Assembly: GCA_017303535.1 (NCBI GenBank)
Contig: JAFLCO010000006.1
Span: 1 to 51,158, forward strand
DNA: 51,158 nt
Source of the DNA: Planctomycetota bacterium
Lineage (GTDB): Bacteria; Planctomycetota; Planctomycetia; Pirellulales; PNKZ01
Reading direction: 5' to 3'
The position numbers were made by a program, and so were the translations under genes. Below, one piece after another: positions 18,801 to 24,200 of the stretch; within the stretch, counting starts at the first letter, position 1, and each line of letters starts with the position of its first letter. Below the pieces are notes generated by a model, which was not told the DNA's origin, ran no database searches, and was given only the letters and a program-made list of their open reading frames with translations.

Positions 18801-21800
18801 CGGATCCATGCGAGCCGCTTCACGGGGCGTGATGCCGAAGGCCCGGGGATCGAATTGGTCGATGTCGTCGAGAAAACCGCCGCGGCGCGTGACGATCTTG
18901 CCCGGCGCGTCGACGTTGGCGTCGTAGAACTCGTCGACGTTCCAACGGTCCGCCGGAATCTCGCGGACTCCTTCGCGGCCTTCGGAAATGAGCTTCCAAT
19001 ATTCGTCGAGATTCTTCGCGCCGGGGAAACGGCAGCCCATGCCGATGACGGCGATCGGCTCGGCTTCGAGCGTGCGCTCGAATTCGACCTCTTCCACGGC
19101 GCCGTCGGAATCCGTGGCCAGATACTTCGCGAGAGCTTCCGTCGTCGGGTAGTCCCACGCCAAGGTCGGCTGCAACGAACGGCCCAGATAGTCTTCGAGG
19201 TCGCCGATCAGGCTGACCATCTGCACGGAATCAAGACCGTAGCTCGTGAACGGCTGACGAACGTCGAAATCGGAGGGCAAAATCTTAAGCTTCGCCGAAA
19301 GCTCTTCGGCTAACCAACGTTCAATCTCTTCCGACGAACGCCGGATAAGCTTCGAACCTTTGCGAAGCATCGAATCGCGATTGGTGACGACTTCCGACTC
19401 TTCATCTTCGAAGTCGTCGTCCTGCACGATCGCCGCGGCATCCGGATTGAGCACCTTTTGCAACGACAGCTGCAAGAGATCCACGTAGCCGTTCTGCACG
19501 CTGCGGAGTGTGGCATCGAAATAGCGTTGATACTTTTCGAAGACCTCGTGGCCGTACTTCCGCGTGATCAGGTCTTTGTTATTGCGGAGGTTCGTGAGCC
19601 AGGCTTCGAGCGTCTTCTGATAGTCGGCACCGGTCGAGCGCCACTCGGCGACTTCGTACAACCCCTTCGAAGCCTCGAGAATTTCATCCTGAAACGGCAG
19701 CGACGAGCCGGGGAACATCTTGGCGATAAACGCCATGTCGGCTTGCGTTTGAATCGTGTCGGCCCGCTTGACGGCGACGACCGTTTGGATGCCGAGGAAC
19801 GCGGTGTCGGAACTGATCTCGTAGCACTTCTGAATAAAGCGGCGATAGACTTCCTTGTGCTTTCCTTGCGCGCGGAGCGCCAGCGGTACGATGTGTTCCA
19901 ACGCGTCGATGCAGACGACGGCGTCGACCTTTTTCTCCGGCTGGAATTCGCGCCAGGAGGCAAGCCGCACCTGGGCCTTATTCGAAGCGCGGCGGCCCGC
20001 GAAGTCGTACTGCGTGCGGCTTGTCGTGAGGCCGGTGACGCGACCGATGTTCAGTTTCTCCGCGGCGAAGCGGAGCATGCCGCCCCAGCCGCAACCGACA
20101 TCGACGACATGGTCGCCTCGCTCGATGCGGGCCAACTGCGACATGCGGCGGAGCTTGTTTTCCTGGGCTTGCTGCAGGTTTTCGGCCCGATCCCACATGC
20201 CTGCGCTGTCGGCCAGATACTCGCCGTCGAAGATCAAACGGAAGAAACCTTCGTCGAGTTCCGTTTCTTGGGCGACGCTCGCCGAGCGCTGACCGCCGAC
20301 GAAGCGCGCCGGTTGCGCGAGTTCGGGCTTCGCGGCGGCTTCCGGCTTGGCAGGCATGGCCGTACCGTTGGTGCCGTGATCGCCGTTGACGTGAACATGT
20401 TCGCCGTTCTTGGTCGACGCAGGCGCGGCCGTTGCGGCGGCAGGAGGCGGGGTAAACTCGTCGGCTTCGTCTTCTTTCGTGTTGATGGCCGCGCCGTATT
20501 TGTACGCCGCCATCACGCCGGTGAGTTTACCTTCGAGGTACAGGGCTTTCGTCGCGCGGCGCTGGATCTTGCCGCTGGACGTCTTCGGAATCTGCCCCGG
20601 CTTCAAGAGCACGATCGAATCGAGCATCAGCTCGTGATCGGCCGACACCGCATCGCGCATCTTTTTGAAAACGCCTTCCGCGTCTTCCAGATGCCGCACG
20701 TTCATTTCGTGAACGATGACCAGCTTTTCCGTGTCGTCTTGTTCGATGGAAAACGCCGCGCCGCTGCCGAGCGCGAGAGTGGCTTCCGCTTTCTGAACCG
20801 AGTGTTCGATATCCTGCGGGTAGTGGTTGCTGCCGCGGATGATGATCAGGTCTTTGATTCGGCCGGTGACGAACAATTCACCGTCGAAGAAGAACCCCAG
20901 GTCGCCGGTTCGCAAGAACGGGCCGTCGCCGTCGGGCAGGTAAGCGCCAAAGGTATCGCGAGTTGCGTCGGCCATCTTCCAGTAGCCCGCCGCGACGCTG
21001 GGGCCTTGGACCCACACCTCGCCGATCGCATCCGGTGCCGAGAGTTGCTGCGATTCGGGATCAACGATGACCACCCGCTGTCCGCCGGCCACGGCGCCGT
21101 TGCCGACGAGCGGTCGCGCATCGGGCGCATCGTTCGGGACCGGGACGACGCGGTGCTGTTCGAGCGCCGTCGCTTCGAAGCTCACATGAACCGGCGGGCG
21201 ATCAGGCCGGCCGCCGGTGACCATGAGCGTCGATTCGGCAAGGCCGTAGCATGGATAGAACGCCTCGCGTTTGAAGCCACAAGGACCAAACGCCGCAGTG
21301 AAGCGTTCGAGCGTTTCATGCCGCACCGGCTCGGCGCCGCAGAACGCCACTTCCCAACAGCTCAAATCGAGCGTAGCCCGTTGCTCGGGCGAAATGCGGT
21401 CGACGCACAAGTCGTACGCAAAGTTCGGCCCGCCGCTGACGGTCGCCCGGTACTTTGAGATGGCGTTGAGCCAGCGCATGGGCCGCTGAATGAAGGCGAC
21501 CGGCGTCATCACCACGGCCGTACTGTCGGCATAGATCGGCTGAATAATGCCGCCGATCAGGCCCATGTCGTGGTACGGCGGCAGCCAAATCACGCCGCTG
21601 GAGTGCGGGCCGTTGCCGAAGAATTGCTTGATCGCTTCGGAGTTGTGCAGCAGGTTGCGGTGCGTGACCATCACGCCTTTTGGCGCCTGGGTCGAGCCCG
21701 AGGTGTACTGCAAGAACGAGAGCGACTCGGAGTTGATTTCCGGCTTTACCCAGGCTTGTTCGATGCCGGGCTCCAGATTGTCGGTCGCCATCCATTGCAG

Positions 21801-22235
21801 CGAGAGCAATTCGGGCACGCCGGCCAAACGCTTGGTGACGTCGGACAAAATCCGCCGTGTCGTCAGCACGAGCGAAGGCTTGGCGTCGGCGACGATCGAG
21901 AGCAGACGCGAAGTCAGCCGATTCATCCGCGGCAAGTAAGCCGGCACGGCGATGACGCCCGCGTACAAACAACCGAAAAACGCCGTGATGTACTCCAGGC
22001 CCGGCGGATAGATGAGAATCGCGCGATCGCCGGCGTTTTGCGAACGCTGCAGCCACGCGGCGATGGCGCGGGCTTGGCGGTCGAGTTCCGCGTATGTCAG
22101 GTTGATTTCATCGGTTTCGCCGTCGGCCAAAAAACGAAACGGCGCATGGTCGGCCCGTTCCGCAGTGCGGCGTTGCAGCAGATCGACGAACGTCTCAATA
22201 TCCACAGGTGCCGATTCCAATGGCGGCTGTGCCAT
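6801..22235 (-). CDS. Hybrid FAAL-PKS-NRPS megasynthase with thioester reductase and acyl-ACP-reductase-like terminus
   Basis: This is a single 5144-residue polypeptide. Order by residue: FAAL (10-575), linker rich in Ala/Pro, cyclopropane-synthase-like methyltransferase (655-930), ACP (Ser1003), KS (Cys1232), AT (Ser1683), DH (His1998, Asp2175), structural KR half (2290-2510), ER (2530-2850), KR (Tyr3018), ACP (Ser3177), C (His3416-3417, Asp3421), A (3755-4245), PCP (Ser4293), thioester reductase (Tyr4534), and an acyl-ACP-reductase-like domain (4745-5144). All key residues I looked for are present up to the reductase. Inferred logic: a free fatty acid is activated and loaded, possibly methylated or cyclopropanated, extended once by malonate with full reduction, amidated with a glycine-like amino acid and released reductively. 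The start at 22235 is preceded by an AGAAGG ribosome site. It is the first gene of a minus-strand operon and diverges from a PQQ-propeller gene 626 bases away. Confidence 0.95.
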   Translation of the reverse strand: MAQPPLESAPVDIETFVDLLQRRTAERADHAPFRFLADGETDEINLTYAELDRQARAIAAWLQRSQNAGDRAILIYPPGLEYITAFFGCLYAGVIAVPAYLPRMNRLTSRLLSIVADAKPSLVLTTRRILSDVTKRLAGVPELLSLQWMATDNLEPGIEQAWVKPEINSESLSFLQYTSGSTQAPKGVMVTHRNLLHNSEAIKQFFGNGPHSSGVIWLPPYHDMGLIGGIIQPIYADSTAVVMTPVAFIQRPMRWLNAISKYRATVSGGPNFAYDLCVDRISPEQRATLDLSCWEVAFCGAEPVRHETLERFTAAFGPCGFKREAFYPCYGLAESTLMVTGGRPDRPPVHVSFEATALEQHRVVPVPNDAPDARPLVGNGAVAGGQRVVIVDPESQQLSAPDAIGEVWVQGPSVAAGYWKMADATRDTFGAYLPDGDGPFLRTGDLGFFFDGELFVTGRIKDLIIIRGSNHYPQDIEHSVQKAEATLALGSGAAFSIEQDDTEKLVIVHEMNVRHLEDAEGVFKKMRDAVSADHELMLDSIVLLKPGQIPKTSSGKIQRRATKALYLEGKLTGVMAAYKYGAAINTKEDEADEFTPPPAAATAAPASTKNGEHVHVNGDHGTNGTAMPAKPEAAAKPELAQPARFVGGQRSASVAQETELDEGFFRLIFDGEYLADSAGMWDRAENLQQAQENKLRRMSQLARIERGDHVVDVGCGWGGMLRFAAEKLNIGRVTGLTTSRTQYDFAGRRASNKAQVRLASWREFQPEKKVDAVVCIDALEHIVPLALRAQGKHKEVYRRFIQKCYEISSDTAFLGIQTVVAVKRADTIQTQADMAFIAKMFPGSSLPFQDEILEASKGLYEVAEWRSTGADYQKTLEAWLTNLRNNKDLITRKYGHEVFEKYQRYFDATLRSVQNGYVDLLQLSLQKVLNPDAAAIVQDDDFEDEESEVVTNRDSMLRKGSKLIRRSSEEIERWLAEELSAKLKILPSDFDVRQPFTSYGLDSVQMVSLIGDLEDYLGRSLQPTLAWDYPTTEALAKYLATDSDGAVEEVEFERTLEAEPIAVIGMGCRFPGAKNLDEYWKLISEGREGVREIPADRWNVDEFYDANVDAPGKIVTRRGGFLDDIDQFDPRAFGITPREAARMDPQQRLLLECTWEALEHAGLSPERAAGTKTGVFVGIGGTDYMQMYRSLDNYLQHIDAYCGTGNALSIAANRISYIFDFHGPSLSVDTACSSALVALHYAVQSLRNRDCDMSLMGGVNVILSPETTVAFSKARMLSPDGRCKPFDASANGYVRGEGCGVVLLKRLSDAIADGDTILGVIRATACNQDGKTSGMTAPNGPSQMECVRKALAQARVKPEQVSYVEAHGTGTPLGDPIEVSALNGVLGTRGADAPPCYMASVKGNIGHLETASGAASLIKVLLMMQHAQIPPQRNFRELNPNIASIGLNLRIPTELTPWETGDRPRIAGISGFGFGGTNAHAIVEAWPARPADAKPQFERPTQLAVLSAHSADALKSLAGTHAEHLARHPELPITDVSHTLAVGRSHLSERLAVVAESSAKLAEQLRQFADTGKLAGAAIGTARRGVRPKVGYLFTGQGSQYVGMGRGLYETQPVFRRALDDCDQILRPLLQRPLTSVLYDVAVEPSTIDQTAYTQPALFSIEYATARLWESWGLRPDVVMGHSVGEFPAAVIAGVMSLEDGLKLIAERGRRIQSLPSRGTMAAVITTEDRVLEAIEPYGDRLSVAAVNAPEQIVISGDEDAVHEVMTRFQSDGVMCQQLTVSHAFHSAHLDPMLDGFERFAQGIVYHVPQVAMISNVTGKAFAEGDKPNARYWRNHVRGCVRFASGVRAMAETGCEIFIEVGPAPILTGMGRKCLPDNKGLWLSSLRRGQDDWKTILGALASLHVRGVNIDWRGFDRDYRRSRVFLPTYPFERSRFWMDGDKDGEPVEKAEAGSVAVFAPKGVDSKQPILGNRVPSAVAMTQFLSELSVKRLPYLRDHVVQGSLVVPGAAYLELGLEAANTLFGDGAHVVEKVGFQQALFLNETKAHALQVVVSPEVAGHASYQVFQLPPGADPNAGWMLHAGGTIRRASPKDGPSFAAPKPVMQIAPELAKVGEILDQAECYRRYKARSLDYGPSFQTLRQVWRVQGESVAELEVPEQIRAGLEAYQVHPAILDGCFHVVGAAVPDAWAPANSGESYLPMGAESIRVFRKPTTKLYGYARLTAGVDDPRHENLEGDVVLMTADEEPILEVRGLKLRKVGRRAEEADRSADWLYETGWLAAELPMPATEAVKNIQVRGGDWLVFADSQGVGSRLAERLTLLSQKPVVITPDMVAGDDAEALRKVIAERFPGDRPQCRGILYLWPLDAAVSDNLDGPAMSRAQTLAAERVLDLVQAAGKIRWAEQPRMFLVTRGGQSVTVDGSRPGTDSVSVAQAATWGLGRVVSMETPEFTATLVDLDPSVSDAAAVDANVGLLLAEVGAKQAEQQVAFRACRRYLPRLRHMKTEATPVAAETKKGSKLSVPRGEPFRVEFTSTGNLDRLQLRTFQRTAPGPDEVEIEVGATGLNFSDVLKVMGLYPGLSGGVVPMGIECAGRVAAVGSNVTQFKPGDEVLGIAPFCFASHAMTNVRAVVPKPAHLTDEEGATVPIAFLTAYYGLVELARIQPGERVLVHAGAGGVGLAAVQICQRYGAEVFATAGSDSKREFLRSLGVKHVFDSRSLAFGQQIMDVTGGEGIDVVLNSLPGEAIPTSLNCLRAYGRFLEIGKTDIYSNRMVGLYPFHNNLSYFAIDLDRMLRQKPVVVQKMFLALVEEFAAKRYQPLPKTVFPIDEVVGAYRYMQGRRNTGKVIVKVGGVETSAADTTATTAKELIRGDGSYLVTGGLGALGLELAQWLARRGARHLMLMGRSEPKGPAIDVLAKLRGQGVSVQLLKADAADEGQVTRALNDALASAPPLRGVFHAAGLLEDAALLQMDRAKMRRVLAPKVAGTWNLHRATLNQPLEHFVLFSSIAALLGSPGQGNYAAGNAFLDGVAQYRASRKLPVLSVNWGPWAESGMAARNADESRLTAMGMGLLPPGPAMQTLERLMESSAVNIGVMDVDWSKLGATFVGPVPSFLGELVSKQKSETKSENKLRSDVLAAPADKRHDVLELYFRAQLARVMELDAEKIDTQQPLNSLGLDSLMVIELKNVIESSLEVTIPMSRFLEGPSLSQLAGYALEAMGDLTETGSVSDSPTSEPTVTSPLATVTEPGPTAAASAGEPSAAPTDLLPSAAPAVVAAASVGRTTRVVREFPLSHGQQAMWFVYQLDPQSTAYNIADSVRFRGPLNHDALRRALQRLYDRHPQLRVTFHMSEGRAVQRVHEGGEVAFEVLDISTMAEQEWRDLLYQEVHRTFDLENGPIFRVLLFKKSADEHILTFAMHHIVSDMWSMLVCVGEFTALYKSEVEGTPSPLPELKTDYADFVKWQAETVSGKSGDRLWGYWKNELAGSLPALDLPTDRPRPPVQTYRGDLEYVTISAATTNALRELSKGRRTTMFMTLMAAYQVWLYRHSRQTDMLVGTATAGRSRREFQTLVGDFVNPVVIRGDLSGNPSFNAFLEQIRKKTLGAFDHQDYPLPLLVEKLAPARDASRTPIYQTMFILQRAQSKGDRGLQSFMTGQGDGAMTFSGIQAEALEIDQHDAQFDVLLTAVEAGDTINCQFQYNTDLFDRETVRLMAERFATLLDSIVADPEKAVARLSVLSPEELHRVTVEWNNTAVDYPREATVVDLFEQQASRTPDAVAVEGDAESLTYGELDRAANRIAHHLQALGVGPESLVAVSTERTPRMLATLLGVWKAGGAYVPLDPNFPADRLAYMLESSQAKVLVTQQSVRGVLPEFHGTTVLLDDDWAAISQHAESAPPRSSHAENLAYVLYTSGSTGMPKGVEIPQQAVVNFVSSMAKAPGIKPCDVMLAITTLSFDISVLELYLPLTVGAKILLASRSQAGDGAWLAENISKRGVSVVQATPATFRLLRASGWQGDSRVKILCGGEALPRDLAQALLGNCRELWNVYGPTETTVWSTAEQITSLDGPISIGRPIDNTQIYILDDLSEPVPPGTPGELWIGGDGVARGYRGREDLTAERFVRDEFRNVIGARMYRTGDVARHLRDGRLECLGRVDHQVKVRGFRIELGEIEAQLAKHSAVKVCVVHTYDRGGDVQLVAYVVPVGEQPMVADLQASLRTKLPEYMVPAQFVFLAELPRTPNGKIDRKALPKPDAGDRSTAYVAPRNTLEAELVEVWKKVLNVEQVGVEDNFFELGGHSLLAAQMAWNLRNKYGVEVPLRNLFESPTIAGIGVLIDPSLRTSGAAVKGIDFEAEAVLDADITPPPGMTADLTRHDRVFLTGGTGFLGTSVLQELLRREGTTIYCLVRAAGDVEGLKKLQDNFSRYGHAHPDFDRRVVPVLGDLEKPRFGLSEASFRDLADRVDVVIHNGASVNLVFPYEMLREVNVGGTKEAIRFACTAKPKPLHFVSTFSVLHSRDHMHSTEVFETEPLPKAEDLLGGYHRSKWVCERLIQEAGRRGLPVAVYRPGRITGHSEKGTANLGDFLHVMIAGCMKLGAVPQFDDPVDMTPIDYVSQAIAALAIDPRAVGKTFHLVNPQPAKLDRLIEFINARGAKLNILPFDAWYRRLSEAAKLVSTPELETLRAMFAAADGGDPSAEDFRFAVSQPRFDARNAETLLASKGIQCAPVDDRLLETYFEFLVDSDHIEVDEVTGELDFSHIQIDTRPPLTLFASGKIEQVDAVALAYLPSSLLRHTGLPPEMAIELGTQGVPAVASTLNTTEGRIAAILLPRFDFQLYEDREQVLTEAIDALRIAKHMRAKCVSLTGLLPSALDYGRALVDAARGLDLPLITTGHATTTATVVMTIRRALALAGRNLAEEQVSFLGLGSIGTSTLRLMLSALPHPQQLSFCDIYSKRSQLETLLAEIRSGLHYRGPAAILESRKEAPAEIYQSRVIVGATNVTDLLDIAKLQPGTIIIDDSAPHCFRTEDAFARLDKQGDILFTEGGVLMAPAPIPQTAFVSPFVKQLLDTDPVKMMAQGHPQHITGCILSSALTLKYSDLAATIGIATLEENLRHFHKLTEIRYDAGMLHCDGRLIDEAAIARFREKFGKSS
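6804..8003 (-). other. Megasynthase C-terminal domain: long-chain acyl-ACP-reductase-like
   Basis: Residues about 4745-5144. The pattern follows cyanobacterial acyl-ACP reductase: a helical segment with SLTGLLPSALDYG, then ITTGHATTTATVV, a Rossmann loop FLGLGSIGTSTLRLML, SRVIVGATNV, TIIIDDSAPH and FTEGGVLMAP. The cysteine that forms the acyl-enzyme intermediate in cyanobacterial enzymes (after the GGV block) is not seen at the equivalent place. I infer a nucleotide-binding reductase or dehydrogenase-like role of unknown substrate. Confidence 0.65.
8031..9143 (-). other. Megasynthase domain: thioester reductase
   Basis: Residues about 4365-4735. An extended SDR with VFLTGGTGFLGTSVLQELL, serine/threonine in HFVSTFSV and Tyr4534-Lys in GGYHRSKW. 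Such R domains release the carrier-bound acyl chain as an aldehyde (two-electron) or alcohol (four-electron) using NAD(P)H. Confidence 0.92.
9246..9473 (-). other. Megasynthase domain: peptidyl carrier protein
   Basis: Residues about 4255-4330, with the phosphopantetheine site Ser4293 in FFELGGHSLLAAQM. Confidence 0.95.
9501..10973 (-). other. Megasynthase domain: NRPS adenylation, glycine-like code
   Basis: Residues about 3755-4245. Core motifs YTSGSTGMPKG, NVYGPTETTVW, YRTGD and NGKIDRKAL are present. Reading the ten specificity positions by motif alignment (SFDISVLELY, VVQATPATF, ILCGGEAL, NVYGPTETTVW, final Lys) gives D-I-L-Q-L-G-V-V-W-K, close to the known glycine code DILQLGLIWK. The substrate prediction is from memory of published codes. 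Confidence 0.85.
11061..12383 (-). other. Megasynthase domain: NRPS condensation
   Basis: Residues about 3285-3725. It opens with FPLSHGQQAMWFVYQL; the catalytic HHxxxD motif is MHHIVSDMW (His3416-His3417, Asp3421); VGDFVNPVVIRGD is the later latch motif. It would join the polyketide acyl chain to the amino acid on the PCP. Confidence 0.93.
12591..12818 (-). other. Megasynthase domain: ACP 2
   Basis: Residues about 3140-3215, with Ser3177 in LGLDSLMVIELKN. A Pro/Ala/Ser/Thr-rich linker (about 3215-3280) separates it from the condensation domain. Confidence 0.92.
13041..13643 (-). other. Megasynthase domain: ketoreductase
   Basis: Residues about 2865-3065. NADPH motif YLVTGGLGALGLELA, catalytic Ser in LFSSIAALLGSPG, Tyr3018 and Asn in GQGNYAAGNAFLDG. 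The LED tripeptide after HAAGL retains the Asp of the LDD motif seen in B-type ketoreductases. Confidence 0.9.
13686..14648 (-). other. Megasynthase domain: enoyl reductase
   Basis: Residues about 2530-2850, preceded by a catalytically empty KR structural half (about 2290-2510). The MDR-type NADPH site reads VLVHAGAGGVGLAAVQI near residue 2670, and the domain ends with RRNTGKVIVKV. Confidence 0.92.
15456..16343 (-). other. Megasynthase domain: dehydratase
   Basis: Residues about 1965-2260. The double hot-dog motifs are intact: His1998 in DHVVQGSLVVPG (HxxxGxxxxP) and Asp2175 in HPAILDGCFH (DxxxH), with LDYGPSFQ between them. Confidence 0.88.
16566..17468 (-). other. Megasynthase domain: acyltransferase, malonyl-type
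   Basis: Residues about 1590-1890. It starts with FTGQGSQYVGMG; the active Ser1683 is in GHSVGEF. The specificity motif is HAFH (in SHAFHSAHLDPM), which by family rule indicates malonyl-CoA rather than methylmalonyl-CoA. Confidence 0.92.
17781..19064 (-). other. Megasynthase domain: ketosynthase
   Basis: Residues about 1058-1485. Cys1232 in VDTACSSALVAL, histidines in VEAHGTGTPLGD and KGNIGHLETASG. A complete type I PKS ketosynthase. Confidence 0.95.
19116..19350 (-). other. Megasynthase domain: ACP 1
   Basis: Residues about 962-1040, with the phosphopantetheine site Ser1003 in YGLDSVQM. It receives the FAAL-activated acyl chain. Confidence 0.92.
19446..20273 (-). other. Megasynthase domain: cyclopropane-fatty-acid-synthase-like methyltransferase
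   Basis: Residues about 655-930. The SAM-binding motif VVDVGCGWGGMLRFAAEK begins at residue 710 and is followed by VTGLTTSRTQYDFA and CIDALEHI. This is the CFA synthase/mycolic methyltransferase class, which adds a methyl or methylene group to an acyl double bond. It sits between the FAAL and the first ACP, so the loaded fatty acyl chain is the likely substrate (inference). Confidence 0.85.
20511..22208 (-). other. Megasynthase domain: fatty acyl-AMP ligase
   Basis: Residues about 10-575. The adenylation P-loop reads QYTSGSTQAPKGVMVTH (near residue 177), followed by WLPPYHDMGLIGG and YGLAEST, then KTSSGKIQRRATK near the end. The HDMGLIGG block and overall pattern are those of fatty acyl-AMP ligases that load a free fatty acid onto a downstream ACP without CoA. 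Confidence 0.9.
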
Positions 22236-22861
22236 CTGGTAGCCTTCTCGAACGAATTCAAATCGAAACTTTTGCAGCGTCCGCGTCGCCGCAGACCGTA
22301 GGCATTGCCGCCGGGGTCGGCAGCCGAATACCGTTGTCTAACTGGGCGTCGCAAGCGAACTTCGAACCCTTATGTTACTCGCGGCCGGACGTTACGACTA
22401 AACGCGCCGACCGCGATTCCCTAATCGGCAGTCTTTGCGTGGTCCTTTGAAACTCGCGCGCGGGCCGACACAATCGTGCCGGCAATCCTTAGAGACGACC
22501 CGCGATTCGCTGCGGCAGCGACACTGTGCTGCATGGAACTCTATGCCCCGCAATAACTTGCGATTACTACCATCCAACCGACGTCGCAGGATCGTTTTAG
22601 CCGGATCAACTGCCGCAATCGCCCTAAGTTCGCAACCGAAGTAGGGTAACAGAGCGCCCTGGGAACGCAAGGCGATGCCATCCCAAGCTTCCGAAACGAC
22701 CCACACCAACACTCGTTCGGCAACTGGACAAAGATCGGACAATGTCGATGCGTTAGCGACTTCGTATTGTTGACGGCCGAAGCAAGATCAAGCAAATTAT
22801 TGACTTACGGTCGCTTCCCACCGTTTCCCGCCTGCTTTTCCCCCACCTCGCGAGTTCTCGA
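22236..22861. other. Divergent spacer between megasynthase and PQQ-propeller genes
   Basis: This 626-base gene-free spacer should contain promoters for both directions. The AGAAGG ribosome site of the megasynthase lies at about 22243-22248. I saw no convincing minus-strand promoter. Open frames here (for example 22398-22742, minus) show no recognisable protein features. Confidence 0.6.
22770..22800 (+). promoter_or_regulatory. Possible sigma-70-type promoter of the PQQ-propeller gene
   Basis: TTGACG (22770-22775) and AATTAT (22795-22800) are separated by 19 bases, longer than ideal, with the expected start about 55 bases before the ATG at 22862. This is sequence resemblance only. Confidence 0.25.
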
Positions 22862-24145
22862 ATGGCGCGTACCTTCCGCACCCGACTTTTCGGCTTTTCT
22901 TTGGGGCTTCTGATCGCCGCCGGTGCTGTTGAACGGCTTCAGGCCGAGAATTGGCCACAATGGCGCGGGCCGCGAAACGACGGTGTCAGCAGCGAAACCG
23001 GCCTGCCGACCACGTGGAGCGCCACGGAAAACGTTCTCTGGAAACTACCGCTTCCCGGGCCCGCCGGCGCGACGCCGGTCGTTTGGGAAGACCGCATCTT
23101 TCTCACCTCGGCCAAAGGGCAAGACCTGGTCCTGATCTGTGCCGACACCTCAGGCAAGCTGCTCTGGGAGCGCAAGCTCGGCACAGGCGATGAGACGGTC
23201 CGCGGCGACGAAGGGAACTCGGCCAGCCCCAGTCCTTCGACCGACGGCAAGCACGTGTGGGCCATGCTCAGCACAGGCGAACTGGCCTGCTACGACTTCG
23301 ACGGCAACGAAGTCTGGAAGTTCAACATGCAGGAGCGGTACGGCAAGTTCAGCATTCAATTCGGCATGACCTCGACGCCGGTGCTCGACGGCGATCGACT
23401 CTATATCCAACTGCTGCACACGAATTACTACCTGCTCGCGGCCGTCGATAAGGCGACCGGCAAAGACATCTGGAAGCATGAACGACGGAGCGACGCCAAG
23501 GCGGAGTGCGAACATTCGTACGCCTCGCCGATCGTCTATCGTGACGCGCAGCATGAGTTTCTCTTGTCGCACGGTTGCGATTACGTGACCGCGCACAACT
23601 TAAACGACGGCTCGGAAATCTTTCGCGCCGGCGGTTTGAATCCCGAAGGGAAGTACAACATGACGCTGCGATTGGTCGCCTCGCCGGTCGTCGCCGAGGG
23701 GCTGATCGTCGTTCCCTCCGCGAAAAACGGCCCCGTGTTGGGCTTGAGCCTCGATGCCAAAGGGGACATCACCAAAAGCAGTGAAGGTCACGTTTGGCGG
23801 CGTGAAGAAAACACGCCCGACGTGCCGAGCCCGCTGGTTCACGATGGCTTGGTGTATCTCTGTCGGGAGAACGGCATCCTTATCTGCCTCGATGCCAAGA
23901 CCGGCGAAGAGCAGTACATGGAACGGACCCACTCGCAGCGGCATCGGGCCTCGCCCGTTTATGCCGACGGCAAGATCTATCTGACGGCCCGCGACGGCAT
24001 GGTGACGGTTGTGAAAGCCGGACGAAAGTTCGAAGTCCTGGCCTCGAACGATACGGGCGAAGCGATTTCGGCGTCGCCCGTTATTTCCAACGGGCGCATT
24101 TATCTGCGGACGTACGATTCGCTGATTGCGATTGGGAAGAAGTGA
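22862..24145 (+). CDS. Secreted PQQ-like beta-propeller repeat protein
   Basis: The 427-residue protein begins with an Arg-containing N-region and a hydrophobic stretch (residues about 11-24) typical of a signal peptide with cleavage near VERLQA-EN. The mature protein starts NWPQWRGPRNDGVSSETGLP, the usual opening of planctomycete PQQ-binding-like propellers. Repeating blade motifs follow (for example LLWERKLG, DIWKHERR, ATGKDIW, DAKTGEEQYMERT). These propellers act outside the cytoplasm, often in sugar or alcohol oxidation or as protein scaffolds; no catalytic dehydrogenase residues are assigned here. The next gene, also secreted, starts 55 bases later and may be co-transcribed. Confidence 0.88.
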   Translation: MARTFRTRLFGFSLGLLIAAGAVERLQAENWPQWRGPRNDGVSSETGLPTTWSATENVLWKLPLPGPAGATPVVWEDRIFLTSAKGQDLVLICADTSGKLLWERKLGTGDETVRGDEGNSASPSPSTDGKHVWAMLSTGELACYDFDGNEVWKFNMQERYGKFSIQFGMTSTPVLDGDRLYIQLLHTNYYLLAAVDKATGKDIWKHERRSDAKAECEHSYASPIVYRDAQHEFLLSHGCDYVTAHNLNDGSEIFRAGGLNPEGKYNMTLRLVASPVVAEGLIVVPSAKNGPVLGLSLDAKGDITKSSEGHVWRREENTPDVPSPLVHDGLVYLCRENGILICLDAKTGEEQYMERTHSQRHRASPVYADGKIYLTARDGMVTVVKAGRKFEVLASNDTGEAISASPVISNGRIYLRTYDSLIAIGKK

Positions 24146-24150
24146 TTCTT

Positions 24151-24180
24151 GGTCCGTGGTCAGTTGTCCGTGGTCCGTTG
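24151..24180 (+). repeat. Short direct repeat of GTCCGTGGTC units
   Basis: Two copies of GTCCGTGGTC (24152-24161 and 24166-24175), flanked by partial copies, occupy the short spacer between two secreted-protein genes. It looks like one instance of a dispersed intergenic repeat; no function can be read. Confidence 0.6.
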
Positions 24181-24200
24181 CAACATTTGAGCACTATCCT

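Noticed and set aside
19458-21458. 666-residue open frame on the plus strand
   Set aside because: Antisense shadow of the FAAL and methyltransferase domains; no recognisable protein features.
22398-22742. Possible 114-residue gene in the spacer upstream of the megasynthase
   Set aside because: Composition rich in Cys and Arg, no ribosome site, overlaps other equally open frames; not supported.
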